Source: an uncultured Campylobacter sp.
GTDB taxonomy: Bacteria > Campylobacterota > Campylobacteria > Campylobacterales > Campylobacteraceae
DNA: 64,000 bases
Direction: 5' to 3'
Assembly (NCBI GenBank): GCA_934718785.1
Contig: CAKVAF010000005.1
Coordinates: 29,740 to 93,739 of the forward strand
In this document: piece after piece, positions 1 through 9,005 of the stretch
How the letters are laid out: each line of letters opens with the position of its first letter
Numbering within the stretch: position 1 is the first letter of the stretch
Program-made: the position numbers and the translations under genes
The notes under the pieces: model-generated
What the model was told of the DNA's origin: nothing
Seen by the model: only the letters and a program-made list of their open reading frames with translations
Databases searched by the model: none

Positions 1-437
1 TTGGTGGCTTTCAGGCTTTAATGGTGCTTTTGGGCTATTTTTTAGGCGTTGGATTAAGCTCTTTTATCGATAAATACGATCACTGGATAGCCTTTATCTT
101 ACTTGCTTTCATCGGTTTGAAGATAATTAAAGAATCTTTCGAGCCTGCAAAATGCGATAGCAGCGAGCAGTTTTCGCCCAGTGTGATGCTGCCTTTAGCT
201 GTGGCAACGAGCATTGATGCTTTAGCTGTGGGGGTTAGCTTTGCGTTTTTAAAAATTCACATCATCACTTCTGCATGTATTATCGGTCTCATCACTTTTG
301 TGCTTTGTGCCATAGGCGTTAAAATCGGCAAGCAAGTGGGCGTGAAATTTAGCTCAAAGTCTGAGTTTATAGGCGGTGTGGTGCTTGTTTTAATAGGCTG
401 TAAAATCCTAGCCACACATTTCTTTGGCTGGGAATAA
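1..437 (+). CDS. mntP: Manganese efflux pump MntP, 5'-truncated by window edge
   Basis: This is the C-terminal part of a small polytopic membrane protein of the MntP family, which exports Mn2+ from the cytoplasm. The frame stays open to base 3 (Gly-Gly-Phe-Gln-Ala-Leu before the first Met at 21), so the gene starts outside the window and the Met at 21 is internal. About 144 residues are visible, against roughly 185 for the family. Hydrophobic helices alternate with short loops, and the conserved Ala-Thr-Ser-Ile-Asp-Ala-Leu-Ala-Val-Gly stretch of the second repeat is present near base 210; its acidic residue is a metal ligand in the family. It ends 27 bases before the convergent kpsS. Confidence 0.85.
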   Translation, partial: GGFQALMVLLGYFLGVGLSSFIDKYDHWIAFILLAFIGLKIIKESFEPAKCDSSEQFSPSVMLPLAVATSIDALAVGVSFAFLKIHIITSACIIGLITFVLCAIGVKIGKQVGVKFSSKSEFIGGVVLVLIGCKILATHFFGWE

Positions 438-464
438 AATTTATAATTAAATGAATTTTAAAAC

Positions 465-1678
465 TTAAGAATTGCTTAATTCTTTAAAAAAAGCTGAATT
501 TTTATAGTAATTTGCATTGATTTGATTGGTATCGAGTAAATAATCGATGAATTTTTTATAAAGCATGTAATTTGGCTTATTGGCGTGTGCTTCTTTCCAA
601 AAGAAATTCAAATCCCCTTGATAAGTAAGCCCTGCAAAATCATAAAACGCAGCACCGACCACCTTAAGCGCGCATTTATGATAAAGCGCGCTCAGCCCAG
701 CAGTTGAGTTTATCGTCACGCAACCTAGTGCGTTTGAAAAAAGTGTAGGCAAGTGAAAATTGTGAATGTAAAATACTCTATCTTCGATACCTAAAGCTTT
801 TGCTCGCTCTTTAATCAGCGCGCTGTAGTTTTTATAGCCCCTATCCATAGGATGATGTTTAAAGACTAAGCTGTGCTTGTCGCGCGCGTACCCTGCAAAG
901 CTTTTAAGCGTTTGAGTGATGAAATTTTCAATGCTTCCGCCCTTATAATGCTTTGAAATTTGCGTGTCATTAAAGACTTGCAAAATCACTACAAAATATC
1001 CCCCTTTGCTCTTTAAAATTTCATCTTTAATACCCTTTTCACTGCGTTTGTAATAAATTTTACGATACAAAGAGCGCGCCCAGTATAAGCACTCAAGGGG
1101 ATTTAATTTGCGATGATGTAGAGCATTGTTATAAAAAGGGGCGAGCAAAAAGGCAAAAAGCCAGTATAAAAAGGCAAAAAAGCCCATAAATTTAAAGGCT
1201 CCATTGATGTTTTTTATCTTTTCATCCAAATTTTTAGGTGTGTAATTAAGATAAAAGCTTGCATTGCGCGGCATTTTAGAATTTGCATTGACACCGTTTT
1301 TTTCTAAGGTAATGAAATTGGGGCGCAAATAGCCCTCTTCAAAAACAAAAACTTCGATATCCATTTGCCTTGCAAGGCGTATAGCAATAGCGTGCAGCGG
1401 GCGACAATCATTGTAGCAAATGATGATATCAATTTGATTTTGCGCGCAGTAGTTTTTGAAAAAGTCTTTGAAATTTCGAAGCTTACCCTTGTATTTGCTA
1501 GCATTAAAAGGATAAAAGAAAAAATCGCCCCCGTTAAAATTGAGCTTAAAAACTTTTATATTATTTTTTTTTTTTTTACTAAAATCTTAGCGAATTTATT
1601 GAAAAAATTACCTACTGGACCTTGCAGGAGCAAGACATTTTTACCGCTAAATTCATTAATTTTTTCGTTTAAATTCAT
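465..1678 (-). CDS. kpsS: Capsule polysaccharide Kdo transferase KpsS, frame broken at an A14 tract (phase OFF as sequenced)
   Basis: KpsS adds the first beta-Kdo to the phosphatidylglycerol anchor of group 2-type capsules; KpsC then extends the linker. The ATG at 1678 opens a frame with the expected N-terminus (Leu-Leu-Leu-Gln-Gly-Pro-Val-Gly). On the coding strand this runs into 14 A residues (plus-strand T at 1564-1577) and then stops after about 40 residues. The rest of the protein (Asn-Asn-Ile-Lys-Val-Phe-Lys onward, through Tyr-Asn-Asp-Cys-Arg-Pro-Leu-His to the end at 465) is intact in the other frame. One more A, or two fewer, would give about 404 residues, a normal length. A shorter frame starting at Met 1364 would lack the N-terminal quarter. 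It follows kpsC by 14 bases. The break is either slipped-strand phase variation or a homopolymer sequencing error. Confidence 0.85.
1564..1577 (-). repeat. Homopolymer A14 tract inside kpsS (candidate phase switch)
   Basis: Fourteen consecutive T on the plus strand, which is A14 on the kpsS coding strand, lie about 100 bases into the gene. With 14 residues the reading frame ends at ATA-ATA-TAA directly after the tract. With 15 or 12 it joins the downstream kpsS frame. Confidence 0.85.
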
Positions 1679-1692
1679 AATTTATACAATCT

Positions 1693-3765
1693 TTAATTGA
1701 AATTTTTAAATTTTTCATATATTTTTTCATAGCTTCGCCTTGCTTTTCGAAGCAAGAAATTCCTTAAATTTAAAGCCATTCTCAGCCAAAATTTAGAAAA
1801 ATAAGCTTTTTGTAAAACTAAAATTGTATCAAAAGCTTTCTTAAATTCGCATAAATTCTCACTTTTTATATCCAAATATCTAGGATAAATCAAAAGCGTG
1901 CCAGCGGCGAGTTCTTCAAGACTTAAATGCCTTTTTCGCCGCTCGCATTTTAATCGATCGCTTGTTAAATTCCAGCCCGCATAAAAAGGAAGTCCATAAG
2001 TAAAAACTTCAATATCATTTAAAAGTGCTTCAAAGCCTGTGGTAGAAGTGATAGTATGCACTTCATCACACACTTCAAAGCAGCTATAAATACTGGCTTG
2101 CTCGATAATTTCATCACAATATTCAAGGATTAAAGCCCTATCTTTAAGGCCTTTGCGGTTGCCACTGATGACATCGGGGTGGATTTTAAAGAGAATATAA
2201 GCGTCTTTGTTTTTAGCGCGCACTTCTTTGATTAAGTCTAGGGTGCTGAAATTAAAGCCTGCAAGTATCATCGATGCGTCATCTTCAACTTGAGCTGGGA
2301 TTAAAATCACCTTTTGCCCTACTTTTGCACCTATTTTAAGGCTTTTGTGCGCACTTGTGTTGTATTTTGAAATTTTATTTTCTCTTAAAAGTTTTATGGC
2401 TTCCTTAGCTCGCTTGAGTAGGCTTTCATCAAAATGAGTGAAATTTAAAATATCTTCCAAATCACTCGCACGACGCGGATCGATAAAAAGCGCCTTACTA
2501 TCAACGACGATCGAGCAAGGCTTTGTAAAGTCTGAGCCAAGCCCAAGCGAGCGCACGAAGCCATCTTCGACGCGATAAATTTTAATATCTGCGCCAAAAT
2601 GCGCGCGCAAAAGTTCATCTTCAATCAAGCCTCCCCACACAAAAAGCTTATCACTAGCGCTAAATTCATACTTTGCGCAGTCTTTAAAAGAGTTTAAAAA
2701 GATGATTTGATTATTTTTTGCCTTAAAAAAGGGCTTGATAAAGCCTCGTTTCCAAAGTGTGAAATTGTAAAAAAAGCAGCGCCCGCTATTAACGCGCGCA
2801 ATTTCTCGCTGTTTAAAAAGCGTGTAAATCGTGCTGAAAATATCACAAGCCCTTGCTTCGTAAGGATTAAAATAACGCGTATAAAGCAAATAAGCCGCTG
2901 CAAAGACTTCTTCAAGGCTTTTTTGCACATTTCGCCGCTTGCATTTAAGCTTATCTTTTGTCAGCCCCCAGCCCGCATAAAAAGGCAGTCCATAGCACAC
3001 GCATTCACAACCACAAATGAGTGCTTCAAAGCCCATACCAGAACTTTTAGTATATACTTTATCAAAATGCTTTAAAAGTGCGATAGGATTGTAGTTTTGA
3101 CTGATTACGCGCACATTTTCGGGCAAGCTTTTTATGTCAAAATCAGCCTTTTTTTTGCCCGTTAAAATATCAGGATGAATTTTTAAATAAATCTCAGCGC
3201 CCTGTTCTTTTAGCGCGTCATTGATTAAATGCTGGGTGCTAAAATTTTGCGCGTAAGAGTATTTTAGTGATAAATCATTGCTTGTTTGTGCGATGATTAA
3301 AATGCGTTTTTTATCTGTTTTTTTGAAAAAATCTTGTGGCAAATTTAAATTATCATTATACTTTGAAATTTCAAGTTCTTTGATGAGATTGATTGCTCTT
3401 TGAGCCTTGTTTTTAAGGCTTTCATCTTTGCTTAAATCAATTTCAAGTATGATTTTTTCAAGCTTTGAAGCGCAAGTTGCATCATAATAAATGCCCAAAT
3501 CATCTTCTACAAGGCTAAAACTAGGTGCATTTTCAAGTCCAAGCCCAAGTGAGCGCAAAAAGCCATCTTCTAAAAAAACCGCCTTTTTTTGATATTTTTT
3601 AGCCAAGCTCAAAGCCTTAAATGCACTTTTTTTACGCCCCCAGCCATAAAATATCGTCTTTTCATCTAAAAAAAAGCGCGAAAAAAAAGGATAAAAATAA
3701 GAAATATTTATGAAATTTTTAACACTAGATATAAGTTTTTTCGAGCTTGAAAAGGCTTTCATCAT
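1693..3765 (-). CDS. kpsC: Capsule polysaccharide linker beta-Kdo transferase KpsC
   Basis: KpsC builds the oligo-beta-Kdo linker that joins group 2-type capsule to its lipid anchor, at the cytoplasmic face of the inner membrane. The 690 residues match the usual length and show two homologous halves. Each half has a Gly-Trp/Gly-Gly start, a Leu-Glu-Asp-Gly-Phe-Leu-Arg-Ser-Leu-Gly-Leu-Gly or Val-Glu-Asp-Gly-Phe-Val-Arg-Ser-Leu-Gly-Leu-Gly motif (about residues 64 and 400), a Lys-Ile-His-Pro-Asp motif, and a Tyr-Gly-Leu-Pro-Phe-Tyr-Ala-Gly-Trp motif near its end. That is the dual-transferase layout of the family, with each half adding a different beta-Kdo linkage. The start could be the first or second Met (3765 or 3762). 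kpsS follows directly, so the two probably form one transcript. Other capsule genes are not in this window. Confidence 0.92.
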   Translation of the reverse strand: MMKAFSSSKKLISSVKNFINISYFYPFFSRFFLDEKTIFYGWGRKKSAFKALSLAKKYQKKAVFLEDGFLRSLGLGLENAPSFSLVEDDLGIYYDATCASKLEKIILEIDLSKDESLKNKAQRAINLIKELEISKYNDNLNLPQDFFKKTDKKRILIIAQTSNDLSLKYSYAQNFSTQHLINDALKEQGAEIYLKIHPDILTGKKKADFDIKSLPENVRVISQNYNPIALLKHFDKVYTKSSGMGFEALICGCECVCYGLPFYAGWGLTKDKLKCKRRNVQKSLEEVFAAAYLLYTRYFNPYEARACDIFSTIYTLFKQREIARVNSGRCFFYNFTLWKRGFIKPFFKAKNNQIIFLNSFKDCAKYEFSASDKLFVWGGLIEDELLRAHFGADIKIYRVEDGFVRSLGLGSDFTKPCSIVVDSKALFIDPRRASDLEDILNFTHFDESLLKRAKEAIKLLRENKISKYNTSAHKSLKIGAKVGQKVILIPAQVEDDASMILAGFNFSTLDLIKEVRAKNKDAYILFKIHPDVISGNRKGLKDRALILEYCDEIIEQASIYSCFEVCDEVHTITSTTGFEALLNDIEVFTYGLPFYAGWNLTSDRLKCERRKRHLSLEELAAGTLLIYPRYLDIKSENLCEFKKAFDTILVLQKAYFSKFWLRMALNLRNFLLRKARRSYEKIYEKFKNFN

Positions 3766-3849
3766 TTAACTTTGTAGAAATTTTAAAGAAAAAGTATAAA
3801 ATTTTTTTGCTTAAGAAGAGTTTATCTAGTCCCTAGGGGGCTAGAAAGA

Positions 3850-4449
3850 TTATTTTTTAGAGCAGCAACTTGTATTAAGCTCTGGATCGGGCTGTTTTGT
3901 AATGCGGTTTCTTATATCACGGCGCACGATTTCAATCGCCCAAAGCCAAACGATATGACCGAAGAACTCAGATAAATTCTCATCAAATGGGATTTGAGAA
4001 AGGGGTGGTGTTTCTGCGATTAAAGGCATGACGATAACATGCGCAAACAAATACACGCCTACCCCAAATACAGCACCTTGCCACATTTTAATGCGAGGCC
4101 AAGCTTCTGCAATCACGCAGTAAAGCACTGCAAACACCACAGAAAAGCCCACATGAATGATAAATGTGCCAAGTGGCATTGTAAAGCCTGAGAAAACATA
4201 AGTAAGTCCTTGATTAACAACTTGTCCTGCCTGTTCAACATGCACCCAATCGCCAAGCCCGATTTGCTCTAAGAAAATGTTTGGCGGCACAGCTCTATCT
4301 GTGGCACCTTCAGGCCACACAGGATTATTTGCACGCGGTGGAAAAGGCACTTCCCAACCCCATTTTACAATGGCTGAAAACACACCGGCTAAAATACCGA
4401 TAAGAAAGGCTAAGAAATACTTTCTTTCGCTAGGTTTTGTAAAGCACAT
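3850..4449 (-). CDS. YagU-like (DUF1440) inner membrane protein
   Basis: A 199-residue polytopic membrane protein that resembles the YagU/DUF1440 family. There is a hydrophobic helix at about residues 10-28, a loop rich in Pro, Asn and Trp, helices at about 95-115 and 120-145, and a C-terminal helix ending in a basic tail with Cys-Cys-Ser-Lys-Lys. In E. coli YagU has been linked to acid resistance; the biochemical activity is unknown. The start has a good ribosome site (AAGGAG) 6 bases upstream. It is transcribed alone, convergent with nothing and divergent from the M23 peptidase. Confidence 0.7.
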   Translation of the reverse strand: MCFTKPSERKYFLAFLIGILAGVFSAIVKWGWEVPFPPRANNPVWPEGATDRAVPPNIFLEQIGLGDWVHVEQAGQVVNQGLTYVFSGFTMPLGTFIIHVGFSVVFAVLYCVIAEAWPRIKMWQGAVFGVGVYLFAHVIVMPLIAETPPLSQIPFDENLSEFFGHIVWLWAIEIVRRDIRNRITKQPDPELNTSCCSKK

Positions 4450-4733
4450 AGCTTCTCCTTGAAATTTAATTTTTGCAATTTTGCGAGCGTTATTTTAATC
4501 TTTCTAAGTTTAAAGAAAAATAAAATTTATGGCAATTTTTGAATTTATCTATCATATTTTATTGAAATTTTATTAACTATTAATTTTATATTAAATCATT
4601 ATTTTTATTTTATTTTCTTTTAAATTTTATAAATTTTACACAAAAATATGCAAAAATTAACAAATTTCAAGCCTTTATCGCAAAATATTTACTTAAAAAT
4701 GCTAAAATCAAGCACTTTTTAAGGATTATAAAG

Positions 4734-6113
4734 ATGATTTTTGCTAGAAAAAATAATAAAAAATACCTATTTTTAGTCTTTGTCGTGCTTTTTATAGGGC
4801 TTGTTTTCACGCTTTTTAAACTTGATAAATTAGAAAAGCAAGCTCCTGTAATTTATATAAATGATACTATTTATTACAATCTTAAAGAGCCTTTGAGCTT
4901 GCGCGTGGCTGATGAATTATCCTTAATCTCATCTTTGAAAATCACAGTTAAAAAAGAGCCAAATGAAAATGGTGTGGTAATTTTTGAAAAAAATAACATT
5001 AAAGAAAAAGAATTTATCGCCCTTTTTAGCTTGCCAAAAACTGCTTTTAAAGAGCAAATCAATCACTACATTTTAGACATTGAGACAAAAGATAATTCCT
5101 GGTGGAATTTTTTTGGTGGCAACAAGACCTTTAAAGAAGTGCAAATTCTAATCGATAATAAGTCGCCTAAGCTTGAAATTTTAAGCTCATCTTATCAAAT
5201 CACGAAGGGAGGGGCTGCAAGCGTGGTATTTTCTGCAAAAGATGAAAGTTTAAGCGAAGTTTTCGTGCAAGTAAGAGATAAAAAATTCACGCCTACGCCT
5301 TATCTTAAGGAGGGCTTTTTTGCAAGTTTAGTAGCGTGGAATGTGCTTGATGAAAGCTTTGAAGCCTTTATTATAGCCAAAGATAAAGCGGGCAATGAAA
5401 GCAAACTTAAAGTGCCTTTTTATCTGCAAAATAAAAAATATCGCGATTCAAAGATAAATTTAAGCGATAAATTCTTAGACGGTAAAATCAAAGAATTAAG
5501 CGAGCAATACGCTCCAAGGGGAAGTAATTTTAACCGTTTAGAGCAGTTTAAATTCGTCAATGAAACCCTGCGTCTAGGTAATGAAAAGCTCATTCATCAA
5601 ATCACTTCAAAAGAAAGTGAAAAAACAAAATTAATGAATGAGTTTAAAATCAATTTATTCTTACCGCTTAAAAATGCTATGAAGGTGGCTGATTTTGCCG
5701 ATCATAGATTTTATTCTTATAACAATCAATTTGTGAGTGATTCTTATCACTTAGGACTTGATTTAGCAAGTGTTGCAAGGGCAAATATCATTACAAATAA
5801 TGCGGGCAAGGTCGTTTTTGCTAATGAAAATGGCATTTATGGCACAAATATACTTATAGATCACGGCTTTGGGCTTTTCACACTTTATGGACACTGCACG
5901 CAAAGCTTTGTGAGAGAAAATGAGCAAGTAAGCGCTGGGCAAAATATAGCTAGCACGGGAGTTAGTGGGCTAGCACTGGGCGATCATTTACATTTTGGCG
6001 TGCTGGTGCAAGGCGTGGAGGTGCGCCCTGAAGAATGGCAGGATAGAAAATGGATACAAAATAATATTTACAAGGTGCTAGATGATGCTAAAAAGCTCAT
6101 TTTAGGCAAATAA
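4734..6113 (+). CDS. M23-family (LytM) murein metallopeptidase, membrane-anchored
   Basis: A zinc endopeptidase of the M23/LytM family, expected to cut peptidoglycan cross-bridges in the periplasm; it corresponds to Cj0131 of C. jejuni by position next to lpxC. Residues about 11-29 form a single N-terminal membrane anchor. An Ig-like or beta-rich region follows, then the C-terminal peptidase domain. The zinc-binding motifs are visible: His-Leu-Gly-Leu-Asp (H-x-x-x-D) near residue 340, and His-Leu-His-Phe-Gly (H-x-H) near 420, with Gly-His in Tyr-Gly-His-Cys between them. An AAGGAT ribosome site lies 7 bases before the ATG. lpxC follows after 33 bases, suggesting a joint transcript. Confidence 0.88.
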   Translation: MIFARKNNKKYLFLVFVVLFIGLVFTLFKLDKLEKQAPVIYINDTIYYNLKEPLSLRVADELSLISSLKITVKKEPNENGVVIFEKNNIKEKEFIALFSLPKTAFKEQINHYILDIETKDNSWWNFFGGNKTFKEVQILIDNKSPKLEILSSSYQITKGGAASVVFSAKDESLSEVFVQVRDKKFTPTPYLKEGFFASLVAWNVLDESFEAFIIAKDKAGNESKLKVPFYLQNKKYRDSKINLSDKFLDGKIKELSEQYAPRGSNFNRLEQFKFVNETLRLGNEKLIHQITSKESEKTKLMNEFKINLFLPLKNAMKVADFADHRFYSYNNQFVSDSYHLGLDLASVARANIITNNAGKVVFANENGIYGTNILIDHGFGLFTLYGHCTQSFVRENEQVSAGQNIASTGVSGLALGDHLHFGVLVQGVEVRPEEWQDRKWIQNNIYKVLDDAKKLILGK

Positions 6114-6146
6114 AACTTAAATTTAGCTGGCAATGAAAGGGATAAA

Positions 6147-7025
6147 ATGAAACAATTAAGCATAGAAAAAAGCGTCAAAGGCGTAGGCGTGGGGCTTCAT
6201 AAGGGAGAGCCAATAGAGCTTATTTTAGAGCCTTTGGAGGCAAATAGCGGTATAGTTTTTTATAGAAGTGATTTAAATGTAAGCTACAAGGCTTTAGCTA
6301 GTAGTGTGGTAAATACGAAGTTAGCCACTGTCATAGGCGATGATAAGGGCTATATATCGACAATTGAGCATTTAATGAGCGCTATAAATGCCTACGGTAT
6401 AGATAATATTCGCATTATTTTAAACGCAAATGAAGCTCCTGTAATGGATGGAAGCTCAATAAGCTTTTGTATGATGCTTGATGAAGCAGGGCTTAAAGAG
6501 CTTGATGCGCCTAAGAAAATTTTAGTCATTAAAGAAAGTGTGGAAGTAAGAGATAGGGATAAATTTGTGCGCCTAAGCCCTACAAATAAGCCTCAAATTA
6601 GCTATACTATTGACTTTGATAATGCTTTGATTGGTAAGCAGCATTACAGTTTTGAGTTTAACAAAAAAAAATATATAAAAGAAATTGCTAGAGCTAGGAC
6701 CTTTGGCTTTTTAAAGGATGTTGAAACTTTAAGAGCGATGAAGCTAGGGCTTGGCGGAAGCCTTGATAATACGATAATTGTCGATGAAAACCGTGTTTTA
6801 AACCCTGAGGGACTTCGCTTTGAGGATGAGTTTGTGCGTCATAAAATTTTAGACGCCATAGGGGATTTAAGCTTGCTTGGATATAGAGTTTATGGAGATT
6901 ACACCTCGTATGCTGGAAGTCATCATTTAAATCATTTACTCACTAAAGAAGTGCTTAAAAATCCAAGCTGCTACGAGATAGTAAGCCTTGAAAAAGAAAA
7001 AAGCTACGAAAAGGTCTTCGCATAA
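6147..7025 (+). CDS. lpxC: UDP-3-O-acyl-N-acetylglucosamine deacetylase LpxC
   Basis: LpxC carries out the committed step of lipid A synthesis, the zinc-dependent deacetylation of UDP-3-O-acyl-GlcNAc in the cytoplasm. The 292 residues match the usual length. Zinc ligands and catalytic motifs are present: Ser-Thr-Ile-Glu-His-Leu-Met-Ser-Ala (about residue 71), Pro-Val-Met-Asp-Gly-Ser-Ser, His-Lys-Ile-Leu-Asp-Ala-Ile-Gly-Asp (about residue 232), and the late His-His-Leu-Asn-His. It starts at ATG after GAAAGGG. Its stop overlaps the inferred start of tsaB by four bases, as expected for translational coupling. Confidence 0.96.
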   Translation: MKQLSIEKSVKGVGVGLHKGEPIELILEPLEANSGIVFYRSDLNVSYKALASSVVNTKLATVIGDDKGYISTIEHLMSAINAYGIDNIRIILNANEAPVMDGSSISFCMMLDEAGLKELDAPKKILVIKESVEVRDRDKFVRLSPTNKPQISYTIDFDNALIGKQHYSFEFNKKKYIKEIARARTFGFLKDVETLRAMKLGLGGSLDNTIIVDENRVLNPEGLRFEDEFVRHKILDAIGDLSLLGYRVYGDYTSYAGSHHLNHLLTKEVLKNPSCYEIVSLEKEKSYEKVFA

Positions 7026-7462
7026 GAAGCTTACTTTTAAACGCTCTTTCAAAGCCCATTTTAATAGGACTTTATGAGAGCGATAAACTCATTAAAAGCC
7101 TTGAAAGTGAGCAAAAGGCGAGCGAGTTTTTACCTGTGATTTTAAGCGAGCTTGAAAAAGATTTTAAGCCACAAAGGCTCATTTATGCAAATGGACCGGG
7201 CTCTTTTATGGGCATTAAAATCAGCTTTTTAGCCCTTCAAACTCTAAGCATAGCTAAAGATTTGCCCCTTTTTGCCATAAGTGGATTTAAGCTCAATGAT
7301 TTTAAACCCATAGCGGCAAATAAAAATTTATCTTTTGTTTATGAAAATGGCGAAATTTTACTTCAAAAAGCAGAGCCTGGCGTATTTTTCTTGCCCCAAA
7401 GCCTTGAAAATTTGGAATTTGAAAAGGATAATTTAGCTAATTATTTTTTACCTGCTTTGTAA
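7022..7462 (+). CDS. tsaB: tRNA t6A biosynthesis protein TsaB, apparent ATA start
   Basis: TsaB is the non-catalytic partner of TsaD in making threonylcarbamoyladenosine at position 37 of ANN-reading tRNAs. The diagnostic Ala-Asn-Gly-Pro-Gly-Ser-Phe-Met-Gly-Ile-Lys motif is clear. The first ordinary start codon in frame is a GTG at 7136. The same frame is open and clearly homologous well upstream of it (Leu-Leu-Leu-Asn-Ala-Leu-Ser-Lys-Pro-Ile-Leu-Ile-Gly-Leu-Tyr-Glu), which is the normal TsaB beginning. No ATG, GTG or TTG occurs between the upstream stop at 6989 and that segment. I therefore place the start at ATA 7022, which overlaps the lpxC TAA and sits behind an AAAAGG ribosome site. About 146 residues; Campylobacter TsaB is short compared with E. 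coli TsaB. Confidence 0.75.
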   Translation: MRSLLLNALSKPILIGLYESDKLIKSLESEQKASEFLPVILSELEKDFKPQRLIYANGPGSFMGIKISFLALQTLSIAKDLPLFAISGFKLNDFKPIAANKNLSFVYENGEILLQKAEPGVFFLPQSLENLEFEKDNLANYFLPAL

Positions 7463-7487
7463 TTTATAGGCTATGAAATATAATTTC

Positions 7488-7508
7488 AAAACTCACGCCG
7501 CTGTTTTA
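7488..7508. repeat. Solo copy of the 20-bp motif AAAACTCRCGCCGCTGTTTT
   Basis: AAAACTCACGCCGCTGTTTTA in the gap between the convergent tsaB and mqo. It is one mismatch from the motif that bounds the repeat blocks at 40.2-40.6 and 62.4-62.7 kb. No palindrome array accompanies it here. Confidence 0.75.
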
Positions 7509-7589
7509 GAATCATTTTAAATTTTACTTTTTTAATTGAATTTTCAATTTTTAAAATTGTAAATTTAAAATTTTTATCATCTAAAAAAC

Positions 7590-8927
7590 CTACGCAAAGT
7601 CTTTATTAAACTTATCTTCATCAAATTTTTTACCCAAATACGCACACATTGTTTTAGCGTCCTTTTTAGCATTGCCTAGGCAGCTTGTAGCTCCCGGACT
7701 TGGCGTCATATTAAAAATAATGCCCTCAACATCCGTGATACTGGCTTCGCCTAAAAGGAGCTCGCCAGCATTTTTGTCAATCACTTGTGGGCGCACGCCG
7801 CCAAAACCCTTGGCATAAAATATGTCGCTAGCCTTTATGCTTGGAATGATTTTTTGCACCTTTTTAGCAAATAATCTTTTATTGATAAAAGGAATTTCAA
7901 ATAAATAATTGTATAAGATATAATTTCTTACAGTGCTATCTTTAAGCATAGAAAGCGTGATTTGTGCGACTTTTTTATCGAATTTCAAGGCTTCGAAAAA
8001 CTCAGGCACGCTCTTAAGCCCGTGATAACGCTCAAGCTTAGGGATGACAAGAACAGTTGGACCAAAGCGGGTGTTAAAATTTGCCATGATATCAGGATCG
8101 CCGTGCAGTGCGGCAAAAGGTAATTTTGGATCTTGCACGGTATAAACCTTACCCTTTAAAAGCCTTTCTTTAGTGAGATAAAAGCTTCCAGCCACAGGCC
8201 AGCAGGACTTATCAAGCCCTACATTCATTTTGTGAGCCAGATAAAGTGAATGTGCTCCAGCATTGACGACGACGGCTTTTGCTCTGTAAGTTTGTAAATT
8301 TTTTGTTAAAATTTCAAAGCCATTTTCAGTTTTTGTTATAGATCTTACTTCTTGGTTGAAAAAAACTTCCGCGTTTTTATTGGCTAAAAGTGCGTTTTTA
8401 ACGAGGCTTGCGCTCATTTTTCCAAAGTCTATTGTGGTATAACTTTCATTTTCTAAAGCCCCCATAGCCACGATTTTTTCTTTTCTGGCTTCGCTTAGAT
8501 TGGCATTTAAAGCCACTTTTGGTTCAAGTTCTTTAATCTTATCTTTATCAAAAAACTTAAGATAAGGATAAAGCTTGCTAAACTCCTCAAAGCGCGCTCT
8601 TAAAGAAGCGCACTCTTCATCGCCCACGCCTAGCACCATTTTTTGATTTGAAAAGATAAATTTTTCATCTTGTTTAAGTGCGTATTTTACGACTAAATCG
8701 GCATTGACCTTGACCTTTGCAGCCTTTTCAAAGCTATAATTTGTCTCAATGTCGCCACAATGTATGGTTTGAGAATTGCTTGTAGCTTTTGAATTTAGCG
8801 TGGCAGCAGCTTCATATTTTTCAAGTAAGGCTATATTTTTAATATCCGTGTATTTTGCAAGCTCGTAAAATAGTGCAGACCCCGAAATGCCAGCACCTAT
8901 GATAATAGCGTCAAATTCTTTCATCAA
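7590..8927 (-). CDS. mqo: FAD-dependent malate:quinone oxidoreductase
   Basis: A 445-residue flavoprotein, the counterpart of Cj0393c (Mqo) by sequence and by its place next to coaX. It is expected to oxidise malate to oxaloacetate at the inner face of the membrane and pass electrons to menaquinone. The N-terminus carries the FAD Rossmann motif Ile-Ile-Gly-Ala-Gly-Ile-Ser-Gly-Ser-Ala (about residues 9-18) and a ribose-binding Glu (Leu-Leu-Glu-Lys-Tyr). A second flavin motif is seen near the C-terminus (Gly-Phe-Gly-Gly-Val-Arg-Pro-Gln and Thr-Pro-Ser-Pro-Gly-Ala-Thr). It belongs to the short Mqo/LhgO-like branch of the DAO superfamily, so another 2-hydroxyacid cannot be excluded as substrate. 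Start is at one of two adjacent Met codons. Confidence 0.82.
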   Translation of the reverse strand: MMKEFDAIIIGAGISGSALFYELAKYTDIKNIALLEKYEAAATLNSKATSNSQTIHCGDIETNYSFEKAAKVKVNADLVVKYALKQDEKFIFSNQKMVLGVGDEECASLRARFEEFSKLYPYLKFFDKDKIKELEPKVALNANLSEARKEKIVAMGALENESYTTIDFGKMSASLVKNALLANKNAEVFFNQEVRSITKTENGFEILTKNLQTYRAKAVVVNAGAHSLYLAHKMNVGLDKSCWPVAGSFYLTKERLLKGKVYTVQDPKLPFAALHGDPDIMANFNTRFGPTVLVIPKLERYHGLKSVPEFFEALKFDKKVAQITLSMLKDSTVRNYILYNYLFEIPFINKRLFAKKVQKIIPSIKASDIFYAKGFGGVRPQVIDKNAGELLLGEASITDVEGIIFNMTPSPGATSCLGNAKKDAKTMCAYLGKKFDEDKFNKDFA

Positions 8928-9005
8928 TCATCCTTTTTTAAAGCTAAATTTAGCTTAAGTGTTCATAAAAACTTTTAAAAATTTTATATAAATTTTTAAA
9001 AGTTT

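Noticed and set aside
1304..1504. 66-residue minus-strand ORF within kpsS
   Set aside because: It is the out-of-frame reading of the same kpsS segment; the true frame there is conserved KpsS sequence.
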